Assembly (NCBI RefSeq): GCF_036607905.1
Contig: NZ_CP144555.1
Location: 3,348,001-3,412,000, forward strand
Origin: Streptomyces sp. SCSIO 75703
GTDB taxonomy: Bacteria; Actinomycetota; Actinomycetes; Streptomycetales; Streptomycetaceae
Length of the DNA stretch: 64,000 bases
Reading direction: 5' to 3'
The translations under genes were made by a program, and so were the position numbers. Below are positions 25,589 to 33,366 of the stretch, piece by piece. The notes under the pieces are model-generated. The model was given only the letters and a program-made list of their open reading frames with translations, made no database searches and was not told the origin of the DNA. Position 1 is the first letter of the stretch, and every line of letters begins with the position of its first letter.

Positions 25589-25950
25589 GCGCCGGTCGCC
25601 CGCCGGCGCCGTACGACGTAGACGGAGGCGCCGGCCGCGAGGAGCGCCACGGCTCCCGTGCCGGCGGCACCCGCGCCGGTCCAGGAGGCGTCCCGCGCCA
25701 CGGCGCCGGTGTCGGGGGCGCCCTCGGGGACGGCGGAGACCTGGCCCTCCCGGGCGGGCTCCTCGGCCACGGCCGGGGAGCTGACGGACGGCACCGGCGT
25801 GGGCTCGGCCGGGGCGGGGGCCGGGTCGGCGGGGGCCAGGGTGGGTGAGGGGACCGGGGTGGGGGCCGAGTCGTCGGCGAGGGCGGGGGCGGTGGCGGCC
25901 ACGACGGCGGCGCACGCGAGGGCGGCGGCGGACAGCAGGGTTCGGCGCAT
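25585..25950 (-). CDS. Probable sortase substrate with APDTG sorting signal
   Basis: The 121-residue protein has a signal peptide (residues 1-25, ending APALA-DD), a Pro-rich stalk, then APDTG at residues 78-82, a hydrophobic segment (about 94-113) and a basic tail RRRR. This is the layout of a cell-wall sorting signal with Ala in place of the usual Leu of LPxTG. The adjacent, translationally coupled class F sortase is the obvious partner. The short stalk without a globular domain suggests that it displays little beyond a spacer. Confidence 0.78.
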   Translation of the reverse strand: MRRTLLSAAALACAAVVAATAPALADDSAPTPVPSPTLAPADPAPAPAEPTPVPSVSSPAVAEEPAREGQVSAVPEGAPDTGAVARDASWTGAGAAGTGAVALLAAGASVYVVRRRRATGA

Positions 25951-26092
25951 CGGATCGCTCTCTCTCGGGGTCGGCCCGCCCGGTCTCGACGACCGGACGG
26001 GTCCACGGAATCGAGCGGAGAGACGACCCGCGCCCGGCCCGGGTTGTAAAGAGAGGGCAAAGCCGTGGGCGGCCCGCGCGGTCGCCGGGACC

Positions 26093-26160
26093 GGGAGCGG
26101 TCACCGGCCGGGGCCGGGAGCGGTCACCGGCCGGGGCCGGGAGCGGTCACCGGGGCCAGG
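26093..26160. repeat. 24-bp tandem repeat
   Basis: About three copies of GGGAGCGGTCACCGGCCGGG with a ~24-bp period lie in non-coding sequence between the cold-shock terminator and the promoter of the sortase operon. Confidence 0.75.
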
Positions 26161-26176
26161 TCCGGGACCGGGACGC

Positions 26177-26212
26177 ACGAAGGGCCCGCACCGTGCGGTG
26201 CGGGCCCTTCGT
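26177..26212. terminator. Terminator of cold-shock gene
   Basis: A perfect 17-bp stem (ACGAAGGGCCCGCACCG and its complement) with a minimal TG loop begins 18 bp past the cold-shock gene stop. Confidence 0.85.
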
Positions 26213-26229
26213 CGCGATTCACCCGTGCA

Positions 26230-26433
26230 TTACGCGGGGGTGATGTTCTCCGCCTGCGGGCCCTTCTGGCCCTGCGTGACGTCGAAGTTCACCCGCTGGC
26301 CCTCCTGGAGCTCGCGGTAGCCCTGGGTGGCGATGTTCGAGTAGTGGGCGAAGACGTCGGCGCCGCCGCCGTCCTGCTCGATGAAACCGAAGCCCTTTTC
26401 GGCGTTGAACCACTTCACGGTACCGGTGGCCAT
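26230..26433 (-). CDS. Cold-shock protein (CspA family)
   Basis: This 67-residue single-domain OB-fold protein contains both RNP motifs, KGFGFIEQ and DVFAHYS, plus the conserved start [14 protein letters not shown]. It binds single-stranded RNA and DNA and acts as an RNA chaperone. ATG 26433 gives exactly the family length. A 254-bp leader separates it from the MerR-type gene; it includes A+T-rich repeats (26600-26640) that probably hold the promoter and a 5' untranslated leader. Confidence 0.96.
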   Translation of the reverse strand: MATGTVKWFNAEKGFGFIEQDGGGADVFAHYSNIATQGYRELQEGQRVNFDVTQGQKGPQAENITPA

Positions 26434-26658
26434 GTCATTGACTCCTATAGCAATGCCGGAGACCCGCACTGTGCGGACCTTCCCATCGCTGCGATGATCA
26501 CCCGCCCGGAAACCCGGTAACGCACACGGCAACCACAACTGCAACTACCCACGACCCTAACACCGTCGGAGCCCGCCCATTTCACCGGCGACCGGGAGGA
26601 ATAATCACCCGGAATAACACCCGGCGAATCTCCCGGAAACACCGGCTCCCACGGCCCG

Positions 26659-26690
26659 TGAATATCTCCCCCGCCCGGGACAGATATTCA
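26659..26690. promoter_or_regulatory. A+T-rich inverted repeat after the MerR-type gene
   Basis: TGAATATCT (26659-26667) and AGATATTCA (26682-26690) form perfect 9-nt arms around a 14-nt G+C-rich spacer. It overlaps the MerR-type stop codon and lies upstream of the cold-shock gene. It could be an operator or a weak terminator. Confidence 0.5.
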
Positions 26691-27044
26691 TCCGTCGCCG
26701 TTCCGCCCGGCCGCCGCGCGCAGTTCCTCGTTGGCGCGCAGGGCCGCGTCCAGCTCGTCCTCCAGCCCGACGATGCGGCAGGCGGCCTCGACCGGCGTGC
26801 CCTGGTCGACCAGTTCCCGGGCTCGGGCGGCGCGGCGCAACTGGCGGCGCGAATAACGGCGGTGACCGCCCTCCGACCGCATCGGGCTGATCAGGCGCGC
26901 CTCACCGAGGGCACGGAGGAATCCGGGCGTGGCACCGATCAGTTCGGCGGCCCGGCCCATCGTGTACGCCGGGTAATCGTCGTCGTCGAGCCGGTCGGCG
27001 GCCTGCGGCCGACCTTCGGCGCTCAGCCTGCTCTCCGGGGGCAT
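26688..27044 (-). CDS. MerR-family transcriptional regulator
   Basis: The ~118-residue protein has a MerR HTH (YTMGRAAELIGATPGFLRAL, then ISPMRSEGGHRRYSRRQLRR) and a short C-terminal helix (LEDELDAALRANEELRAA) that could dimerise. It has no effector-binding domain or cysteines, so it may be a BldC-like or developmental DNA-binding protein rather than a metal sensor. ATG 27044 follows GGGAAGG; an upstream start at 27074 lacks support. It precedes the cold-shock gene on the same strand. Confidence 0.85.
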   Translation of the reverse strand: MPPESRLSAEGRPQAADRLDDDDYPAYTMGRAAELIGATPGFLRALGEARLISPMRSEGGHRRYSRRQLRRAARARELVDQGTPVEAACRIVGLEDELDAALRANEELRAAAGRNGDG

Positions 27045-27245
27045 GCATACCTTCCCGCGGACCGCTGGGGACACGGCCCGCCGCGGGGAATCCTCTTCCC
27101 CCGCACCAGAATTCTAGTCGCGCCCCCCACATACCTCCTCCGGCGAACACAGGTACCCCTCCACACGACCCCCACGCCCACCTCGCCGAGCCCGCTCGGT
27201 CCGCCTCCGCGGCGGAGGGGGACCGAGCGGGCGGGGCGGGGCCGG

Positions 27246-28268
27246 TCAGGGGGTCGCCGGGGCGGGGCCCACCAGTTCGGTCAGGACGTCCTCCATGGTG
27301 ACGAAGCCCAGGACGGCGCCGCTCTCGCCGGTGACGGCGGCCAGGTGGCTGTCCTCGGCGCGCAGGGCGGTGAGCGTGTCGTCGAGGGGGGTGTCGATGC
27401 CGACCCGGGTGACGCGGTGCAGCGCGGCGCGCGGGAAGGGCCGGTCGCGCTCGGTCAGGCCCAGCGTGTCCTTGACGTGGAGGTAGCCGAGGACGGTGCC
27501 GCCGGGGCCGGTGACCGGGAAACGGGAGTAGCCCGCCTCCGCGGCGAGGCGTTCCAGGCCGGCCGGGGTGATGGTGTGCGGGGCGGTGCGCATCCGGGGG
27601 ACGGGGACGAGGATCTCGCCGACCGGGCGGGTGCCCAGTTCCAGCGCGTCGCGCAGGCGTTCCCCGTCGGCCGGGCTGAGCAGTCCGGCCTCGCTGGCGT
27701 CGACGACCATGCGGGCGAGCTGGTGGTCGGTGAAGACCGACTCGACCTCGTCCTTCGGCTCCACCCGCATCAGCTTGAGCAGGGTGTTGGCGAAGGCGTT
27801 GATGCCGAAGACGACCGGCCGCAGCGCCCGGGTGAGGGCGACCAGCGGCGGGCCGAGGAGCAGCGCGGTGGGCGCGGGGGCGGCCAGCGCGATGTTCTTC
27901 GGGATCATCTCGCCGATGAGCATGTGCAGGTAGGTCGCCAGGATCAGGGCGATGGCGAAGGCGACCGGGTGCACCAGCCCCTGCGGCATGCGCACGGCGG
28001 CGAAGACCGGCTCCATGAGGTGGGCGATGGCCGGTTCCGCGACCGCGCCGAGCACCAGCGAGGAGACGGTGATGCCGAGCTGGGCGGTGGCCATCATCGC
28101 GGAGAGGTGTTCCAGGCCCCACAGGGTCATGCGGGCCCGCTTGTCGCCCTCCTTGGCGCGCGGCTCGATCTGGCTGCGGCGTACGGATATCAGGGCGAAC
28201 TCGCCGCCCACGAAGAAGGCGTTGGTCACCAGCGTCAGGGCGCCGATGAGGAGCTGCACGGCGGTCAT
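27246..28268 (-). CDS. CNNM/CorC-type hemolysin-family membrane protein (short paralog)
   Basis: The 340-residue protein has a DUF21 (CNNM) transmembrane domain at about residues 1-180 (GITVSSLVLGAVAEPAIAHL, LIGEMIPKNIAL) followed by two CBS motifs (AEAGYSRFPVTGPGGTVLGY, VTGESGAVLGFVTMEDVLTE). The family is linked to magnesium or other divalent-cation homeostasis. The C-terminal CorC_HlyC domain of its neighbour is absent. Its start overlaps the neighbour's stop (28265-28268), forming a coupled paralog pair. Confidence 0.9.
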   Translation of the reverse strand: MTAVQLLIGALTLVTNAFFVGGEFALISVRRSQIEPRAKEGDKRARMTLWGLEHLSAMMATAQLGITVSSLVLGAVAEPAIAHLMEPVFAAVRMPQGLVHPVAFAIALILATYLHMLIGEMIPKNIALAAPAPTALLLGPPLVALTRALRPVVFGINAFANTLLKLMRVEPKDEVESVFTDHQLARMVVDASEAGLLSPADGERLRDALELGTRPVGEILVPVPRMRTAPHTITPAGLERLAAEAGYSRFPVTGPGGTVLGYLHVKDTLGLTERDRPFPRAALHRVTRVGIDTPLDDTLTALRAEDSHLAAVTGESGAVLGFVTMEDVLTELVGPAPATP

Positions 28269-29662
28269 CGGGCCGCCTCCGGCTCGCGGCGGGCGGCGGG
28301 TGCGGCCTGCGGGGCGGGCACGGTGGCGCCGCCCGGCGCCTCGGGGGCGTCGGGCGCGGCCGGGGCGGGCGCGGTGACCCGGACCCGCTGGGCGCGGTGG
28401 TGGTCGACGCCGAGGACCTCCAGGCGCCAGCCGTCCAGGGTGACGGCGTCGCCCACGGCGGGGATGCGGGCGAGGTGGGTGGCGACCAGCCCGGCCACGG
28501 TCTCGTACGGGCCGTCCGGCGCGGTCAGGCCGGTGCGGGCCAGCAGGTCGAGGCGGAGCGAGCCGTCGGCCACCCAGGCCGGCGGGGCGTCCCCGGCGGC
28601 GGGGACGGGCACGAGGTCGGGGGTCTCGGCGGGGTCGTGCTCGTCGCGGACCTCGCCGACGACCTCCTCGACGATGTCCTCGACGGTCGCCACACCGGCG
28701 GTGCCGCCGTACTCGTCGATGACGACGGCCATGGTGCGGCCGGCCCGCATCCGCTCCAGGAGCCGGTCGGCGGGCAGGCTGTCGGGCACCAGCAGCGGCG
28801 CGGTGGCCAGTTCGGTGACCGGGGTGGCCGCGCGCCGCTCGGGCTCCAGCGCCAGGACGTCGCGGATGTGGACGGTGCCGATGACCTCGTCCAGCGTGCC
28901 CCGGTAGACGGGGAAGCGGGAGCGGCCGGTGGCGTGGCTGAGGTTGGCGGCGTCGGCGGCGGTGGCGTGGGCCTCCAGGGCCTTGACGTCCACGCGCGGG
29001 GTCATGACGTTCTCCGCGGTCAGTTCGCCCAGGTGCAGGGTCCGCACGAAGAGTTCGGCGGAGTCGGCCTCCAGGGCGCCGAGGGCGGCCGAGTGCTGGG
29101 CGAGGGCGACCAGTTCCTCGGGGCTGCGGGCGGAGGCCAGTTCCTCGGCCGGTTCGAGGCCGAAGCGGCGTACGACGCGGTTGGCCGTGTCGTTGAGGTG
29201 GTGGATGAAGGGCCCGAAGGCGGCGGTGAAGCCGCGCTGGGGGCCGGCGACGACCTTGGCGACGGCCAGCGGGCGCGAGATCGCCCAGTTCTTGGGGACC
29301 AGTTCGCCGACGACCATGAGCACCACGGTGGAGACGGCGACGCCGAGCACGGTGGCGACGGTGGGCGCGGCGCCGTCCAGTCCGAGCGCGGTCAGCGGGC
29401 CGCGGAGCAGGACGGCGAGGGACGGTTCGGCGAGCATGCCGATGACCAGGGAGGTCACGGTGATGCCGAGCTGGGCGCCGGAGAGCTGGAGGGTCAGCCC
29501 GCGGACGGCCCTGAGCGCGCCCTCGGCGCCGCGCTCGCCGGACTCGGCGGCGCGTTCGAGGTCACCGCGCTCGACGGTGGTCAGGGAGAACTCGGCGGCG
29601 ACGAAGACGGCGCAGGCGAGTGTGAGGAGGAGGGCCAGCAGGAGCAGCAGGACCTCGGTCAC
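28265..29662 (-). CDS. CNNM/CorC-type hemolysin-family membrane protein (long paralog)
   Basis: The 465-residue protein contains the CNNM membrane domain (residues about 1-190; GITVTSLVIGMLAEPSLAVL, LVPKNWAISRP), paired CBS domains (about 210-330; SRFPVYRGTLDEVIGTVHIR, IDEYGGTAGVATVEDIVEE) and a C-terminal CorC_HlyC domain (about 350-440). This is the usual full-length arrangement for transporters or regulators of divalent-cation flux. It starts at GTG 29662 and is followed by the shorter paralog; the two may form a heteromer. Confidence 0.92.
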   Translation of the reverse strand: MTEVLLLLLALLLTLACAVFVAAEFSLTTVERGDLERAAESGERGAEGALRAVRGLTLQLSGAQLGITVTSLVIGMLAEPSLAVLLRGPLTALGLDGAAPTVATVLGVAVSTVVLMVVGELVPKNWAISRPLAVAKVVAGPQRGFTAAFGPFIHHLNDTANRVVRRFGLEPAEELASARSPEELVALAQHSAALGALEADSAELFVRTLHLGELTAENVMTPRVDVKALEAHATAADAANLSHATGRSRFPVYRGTLDEVIGTVHIRDVLALEPERRAATPVTELATAPLLVPDSLPADRLLERMRAGRTMAVVIDEYGGTAGVATVEDIVEEVVGEVRDEHDPAETPDLVPVPAAGDAPPAWVADGSLRLDLLARTGLTAPDGPYETVAGLVATHLARIPAVGDAVTLDGWRLEVLGVDHHRAQRVRVTAPAPAAPDAPEAPGGATVPAPQAAPAARREPEAAR

Positions 29663-30072
29663 CGTGCCACCCCGCTTCCCTCACGCACGGTGCGTACGGG
29701 GCACGTGGACGGTGCGGGTGACGGGCCGGCCGCGTCGCGGCCGGTACTGGGAGGCTCCATTACGGAACGGGGCTCCTATCGAGGTCGGCGGGGGGCCGGT
29801 GGGACCGGCCGCCCGAGGACGGTCCCCACCATGGTAAAGGACGTGCAAAGGGAGGTGACCGGGTCTTTCGTCCCGACTTCCGCACGGCGATTTTCGGCCT
29901 TTCCCGGGCCGGAGGGCCGCCCGGCGGGGGACACCGGCCGGGAGCGCGCCGACGGTGGATCTTCCCGCCCCTATGCTTCTACCCGCTTGCGCGGAACCGC
30001 CGGTGACCTGCCGACGTTCCCCGTACGCGCTGCACGGACGCACTCGTCGGAGATGAAGGAGTGAGCGCCGCG
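29663..30072. other. Intergenic, divergent promoter region
   Basis: About 400 bp separate the CorC pair from the Spo0M gene. Frames on both strands look like shadows. AAGGAG at 30056-30061 serves the Spo0M start. No clear operator or terminator was found. Confidence 0.4.
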
Positions 30073-31062
30073 ATGGTGTTCAAACGGCTGCTCGGTTCGC
30101 TCGGCGTGGGCGGGCCCACGGTGGACACGGTCCTCGATCCGGTCGCGGTCCGGCCGGGCGGCGCGCTGTCGGGCCGGGTCCACCTGGTCGGCGGGGCGTC
30201 CGACGTCGAGATCGAGCACGTCACGCTGGAACTGGTGGCGCGGGTGGAGGCCGAGCACGCGGGCGGGGAGGGCGAGGGCGTGGTCGCCTTCGACCGGCAC
30301 GTGGTCGCGGGCGCCTTCCGGCTGGCGGCGGAGGAGCGCCGCGAGCTGCCCTTCACGCTGGTGCTGCCCTGGGAGACGCCGGTGACCGAGCTGTACGGGC
30401 AGCCGCTCGGCATCGTGCTCGGCGTGCGCACCGAGCTGGCGGTGGCCGGCGCCCGCGACAAGGGCGACCTGGACCCGCTGACGGTGACGCCGCTGCCGGC
30501 CCAGGAGGCGATCCTGGAGGCCCTCGGCCAACTGGGCTTCGGCTTCCGCTCGGCGGACCTGGAGTACGGCCGGATCGGCGGCACGGGGCAGCAGCTCCCC
30601 TTCTACCAGGAGATCGAGCTGAGCCCGGCCCCGCGCTACGCCCACCAGGTCGAGGAGATCGAGCTGACCTTCCTCGCCACGCCCGGCGGGCTGGAGATCG
30701 TCCTGGAGGCGGACAAGCGCGGCGGCCTCTTCTCCGACGGGCACGACGCGCTCAGCCGCTTCACGGTCCCGCACGAGGAGGCCGCCCCGCAGGACTGGAA
30801 CGCCCTGGTCGACGGCTGGATCCGCCAGCTCGTCGAGCACCGCGCCGCCTACGGTTCGCACGCGGTCTACGGCCACGAGGCGGGCCACGGCCACGACGGC
30901 GGGCACGCGCCCCGCTCCGGCCCCGGCATCGGCACCGCCGTCGCGGCGGGCGCGGCGGGGCTCGCGGTCGGCGTCGTGGGCGGGATGGTGGCCGCCGAGG
31001 TGATCGACGAGGTCGGCGACTTCTTCGAGGACGACGCCGGTGACGGCGAGGACGGCGAGTGA
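30073..31062 (+). CDS. spo0M: Spo0M-family (arrestin-like) protein
   Basis: The ~329-residue protein starts FKRLLGSLGVGGPTVDTVLD and has the Spo0M arrestin-like double beta-sandwich: LSGRVHLVGGASDVEIEHVT, then the PFTLVLPWETPVTELYG segment. Spo0M controls early sporulation or cell division in Bacillus; the role in Streptomyces is less clear. The last ~90 residues are His/Gly-rich, then Gly/Ala-rich and acidic (FFEDDAGDGEDGE). AAGGAG ends at 30061, which favours ATG 30073 over the overlapping GTG 30061. Confidence 0.87.
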   Translation: MVFKRLLGSLGVGGPTVDTVLDPVAVRPGGALSGRVHLVGGASDVEIEHVTLELVARVEAEHAGGEGEGVVAFDRHVVAGAFRLAAEERRELPFTLVLPWETPVTELYGQPLGIVLGVRTELAVAGARDKGDLDPLTVTPLPAQEAILEALGQLGFGFRSADLEYGRIGGTGQQLPFYQEIELSPAPRYAHQVEEIELTFLATPGGLEIVLEADKRGGLFSDGHDALSRFTVPHEEAAPQDWNALVDGWIRQLVEHRAAYGSHAVYGHEAGHGHDGGHAPRSGPGIGTAVAAGAAGLAVGVVGGMVAAEVIDEVGDFFEDDAGDGEDGE

Positions 31063-31097
31063 GCGGCGCCCGTGACGGGAAAGCCGACCTGATAACT

Positions 31098-31113
31098 TCT
31101 ACAGAACTGTAGA
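31098..31113. promoter_or_regulatory. BlaI-type operator upstream of TerB-like gene
   Basis: TCTACAGAACTGTAGA has perfect 7-nt arms around a central AA, 47 bp upstream of the TerB-like ATG. It is the same site type as in the blaI and LCP promoters about 7.5-9 kb away. Confidence 0.78.
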
Positions 31114-31159
31114 TTTCGTCACGCCCCGGTGAACCACCTCTCGACCTCACGGAGTTCTC

Positions 31160-31615
31160 ATGGCCCTCTGGGATCGCCTCAAGGAATCCGCATCGCAGAT
31201 GCAGAACCAGCTCGTCGCGAAGAAGAACGACCTCAAGAGCGGCGCCTTCCGCGACGCGAGCATGGCGATGTGCGCGCTGGTCGCCGCCGCCGACGGCTCC
31301 GTCGACCCCTCGGAGCGCCAGCGGGTGGCGCAGCTCATCGCGAGCAACGAGGTGCTGCAGAACTTCCCGGCCGACGACCTGCGCCGCCGCTTCGAGGGTT
31401 ATCTGGACAAGCTGACCGCCGACTTCGACTTCGGCAAGGTCAGCATCCTCCAGGAGATCGCCAAGACGAAGAAGAAGCCCGCCGAGGCGCGCGCGGTGGT
31501 GCAGATCGGCATCGTCATCGGCGGCGCCGACGGCGACTTCGACCAGACCGAGCGGGCCGTGGTGCGCGAGGCGTGCTTCGCGCTCGACCTGCCGCCGCAC
31601 GAGTTCGACCTCTGA
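31160..31615 (+). CDS. TerB-family tellurite-resistance-like protein
   Basis: The 151-residue all-helical protein has a TerB/TerB-like domain with the two acidic motifs that bind metal, AAADGSVDPSERQRV and GGADGDFDQTERAVV. TerB is a cytoplasmic, membrane-associated part of stress and tellurite-resistance modules. Other ter genes are not adjacent. GGAG precedes the ATG, and a perfect BlaI-type operator lies just upstream, so the gene may be induced with the LCP, GlsB/YeaQ and BlaI-M56 genes. Confidence 0.9.
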   Translation: MALWDRLKESASQMQNQLVAKKNDLKSGAFRDASMAMCALVAAADGSVDPSERQRVAQLIASNEVLQNFPADDLRRRFEGYLDKLTADFDFGKVSILQEIAKTKKKPAEARAVVQIGIVIGGADGDFDQTERAVVREACFALDLPPHEFDL

Positions 31616-31634
31616 GCCGCCCCCGGGCGGCCCT

Positions 31635-31677
31635 CCGGTCGCGGGCCCGGCCGGAGGACGGCCGGGCCCGCGACCGG
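31635..31677. terminator. Terminator of TerB-like gene
   Basis: An 18-bp perfect stem (CCGGTCGCGGGCCCGGCC and its complement) with loop GGAGGAC lies 20 bp past the stop codon. Confidence 0.85.
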
Positions 31678-31780
31678 CCTCTTCCGGCCCGCGGCCGGTC
31701 GACCGCCGGCCCCTGTCTGCCGTAGATTCCGTGCGGGCCCGCGGGTGCGGGCCCGGACCGCCTGCCACCCGGGGAGCGTC

Positions 31781-32068
31781 GTGTTCGGACTGAGCGAACT
31801 CGCGATCATTCTCATCGTCGTCATCGCCGTGCTCGCCGCGAAGAAGCTCCCCGAGCTGGCCCGCTCGGCGGGCAAGTCGGCGCGCATCCTCAAGTCGGAG
31901 GCGCGCGCCCTCAAGGAGGAGCAGGGCGCTCCGGCGGCCCCGGCCCCGGCTCCGGCCCCGGCTCCGGCCCCGGCCGAGCCGGACGGCACGGCCGCGCCCC
32001 GGGTGATCCAGGGCGAGGTCGTCGACCGGGACGAGCGGCGCCCCGGCGCGGAGCCCTCCCGGGACTGA
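31781..32068 (+). CDS. tatA: TatA-type twin-arginine translocase subunit
   Basis: The 95-residue protein starts FGLSELAIILIVVIAVLAAK (membrane helix), then KLPELARSAGKSARILKSEA (hinge and amphipathic helix), as in TatA/TatE pore-forming subunits that export folded proteins. The tail is an (AP)n linker and a conserved-looking VIQGEVVDRD. GTG 31781 follows GGGGAG. No tatC is in the window, so this is a detached paralog; the window itself encodes at least two Tat substrates (at 11584 and 45609). Confidence 0.88.
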   Translation: MFGLSELAIILIVVIAVLAAKKLPELARSAGKSARILKSEARALKEEQGAPAAPAPAPAPAPAPAEPDGTAAPRVIQGEVVDRDERRPGAEPSRD

Positions 32069-32167
32069 CGGCCACCCCCGGGGCCGCGGCCGACCCCTGG
32101 ACCTGCACGGACCGGCGATCCGGACATACCGGGAGCTTTCTCTCCGTTTCGGGTACATAATCAGAAC

Positions 32168-32536
32168 ATGAGTACGGCGATGTATGTGCTGCAGGCCGCT
32201 CCCGACGCGCTCGCGATGACCGGGGCGTTCGTCGGTGGTCTGGTGATCGTGGGTGCGTTGATCCTGGCCGTGCGGATCGGCATGCGGGTCATGGACCAGG
32301 AGCCGGCCCGGCCGCGCTCCGACGAGCAGCCCACGCTCCCGCCCACCGGCGCCGTCCGCGAGGAACGCGAGATGCGGGAGCCCGACGAGATCCCGCTGAC
32401 GACGGACGGGAGCCCACGGCTGATGCCGTACCAGCTCCACCACTCCGGCAGCAGACGGGGCGCCGACCAGACGCGGCGGCGCTGGCTGCCCGGGTCGAGC
32501 GGTGCCTTCGGCAGCGGCGGACCGGGACACGTGTGA
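32168..32536 (+). CDS. DUF6479-like small membrane protein
   Basis: The 122-residue protein has one membrane helix at about residues 17-40 (MTGAFVGGLVIVGALILAVR), followed by a hydrophilic cytoplasmic part with the motif EEREMREPDEIPLTTDG and a basic LHHSGSRRGADQTRRRW segment. This pattern fits the Streptomyces DUF6479 family; its function is unknown. A TACATAAT -10-like element precedes the ATG by about ten bases, suggesting a nearly leaderless transcript. Confidence 0.75.
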   Translation: MSTAMYVLQAAPDALAMTGAFVGGLVIVGALILAVRIGMRVMDQEPARPRSDEQPTLPPTGAVREEREMREPDEIPLTTDGSPRLMPYQLHHSGSRRGADQTRRRWLPGSSGAFGSGGPGHV

Positions 32537-32986
32537 CCCCCGGCGACCCCCGGCGATACCGCCGGCGCACCCCGGGTGCCCCAGGGGCCGGGGGCGGGGG
32601 GCGTACGCGCGCCTCCTGACGCGGCCGGCCGAGCGGGACCACGACGGGCGCCCTGCCGTCCCGAACCCACACGACGAGCCGTCCGGACCCGGCCCCGGCG
32701 AGTGGCCCGGGGCCCCGTTAAATCCGTCGAACCCCGCCCGGCCCCCGTGTTACGGTCGCTCCGCTCCGTTCGTTTTCCCTGCTCTGGGCCTTCCGTGCCC
32801 TGGAAAAGAGACTTTGTGCCCCGGCCCGCGCCGAGCGCGCCTCGCAGCACCGCCTGACCGGCCCCGTCCTCGACGCCGTCCCCCGCGGACGGTGACCGGA
32901 CGCCGCCGCGCGGTGCCCTGATCCCTCGCCGAGGCGCTCGGCCTGCTCTTGCTGTCACGCAGACTTCCTCAGCAAGGAGCCCCCGG

Positions 32987-33343
32987 GTGTCCCACCCTCA
33001 CGACCCCCGCGCCGCCACGTTCGCCTGCGCATGGTGCGGCCTGGCGGTGTCCTCCGTCGCCGACGACGGCGTCCCGCGCAACCACTGCCCCTCCTGCCTG
33101 CACTCCCGGCACGTCCTCGACCACGTCGAGGGCGGGCCCAGCGACTGCGAGGGCCGGATGCCGCCGCTCTCCATCGCCGTACCGCGCACGGGCGACTGGC
33201 GGGTCATCCACCGCTGCGTGCGCTGCGACGAGCTGACCTCCAGCCCCGTCCACGCCGACGACAACCGGCTCGTCCTGATGCGCATGGCCGTACGGCCCCT
33301 CGCCCAGCCCCCGTTCCCGCTCGAAGCCTTCGGCGACCTCTGA
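32987..33343 (+). CDS. RNHCP-domain zinc-ribbon protein (first copy)
   Basis: The 118-residue protein is an RNHCP-domain protein, named for the motif RNHCPSC. Two Cys pairs are evident, FACAWCGL and RNHCPSCLHSRHV, with a later CVRCDEL that likely completes zinc binding. RNHCP proteins are small zinc-ribbon proteins of unknown role in actinobacteria and firmicutes. GTG 32987 follows AAGGAG. A second, diverged copy starts 24 bp downstream. Confidence 0.9.
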   Translation: MSHPHDPRAATFACAWCGLAVSSVADDGVPRNHCPSCLHSRHVLDHVEGGPSDCEGRMPPLSIAVPRTGDWRVIHRCVRCDELTSSPVHADDNRLVLMRMAVRPLAQPPFPLEAFGDL

Positions 33344-33366
33344 ACCGGAAGGAGAAGGACCCCGCC

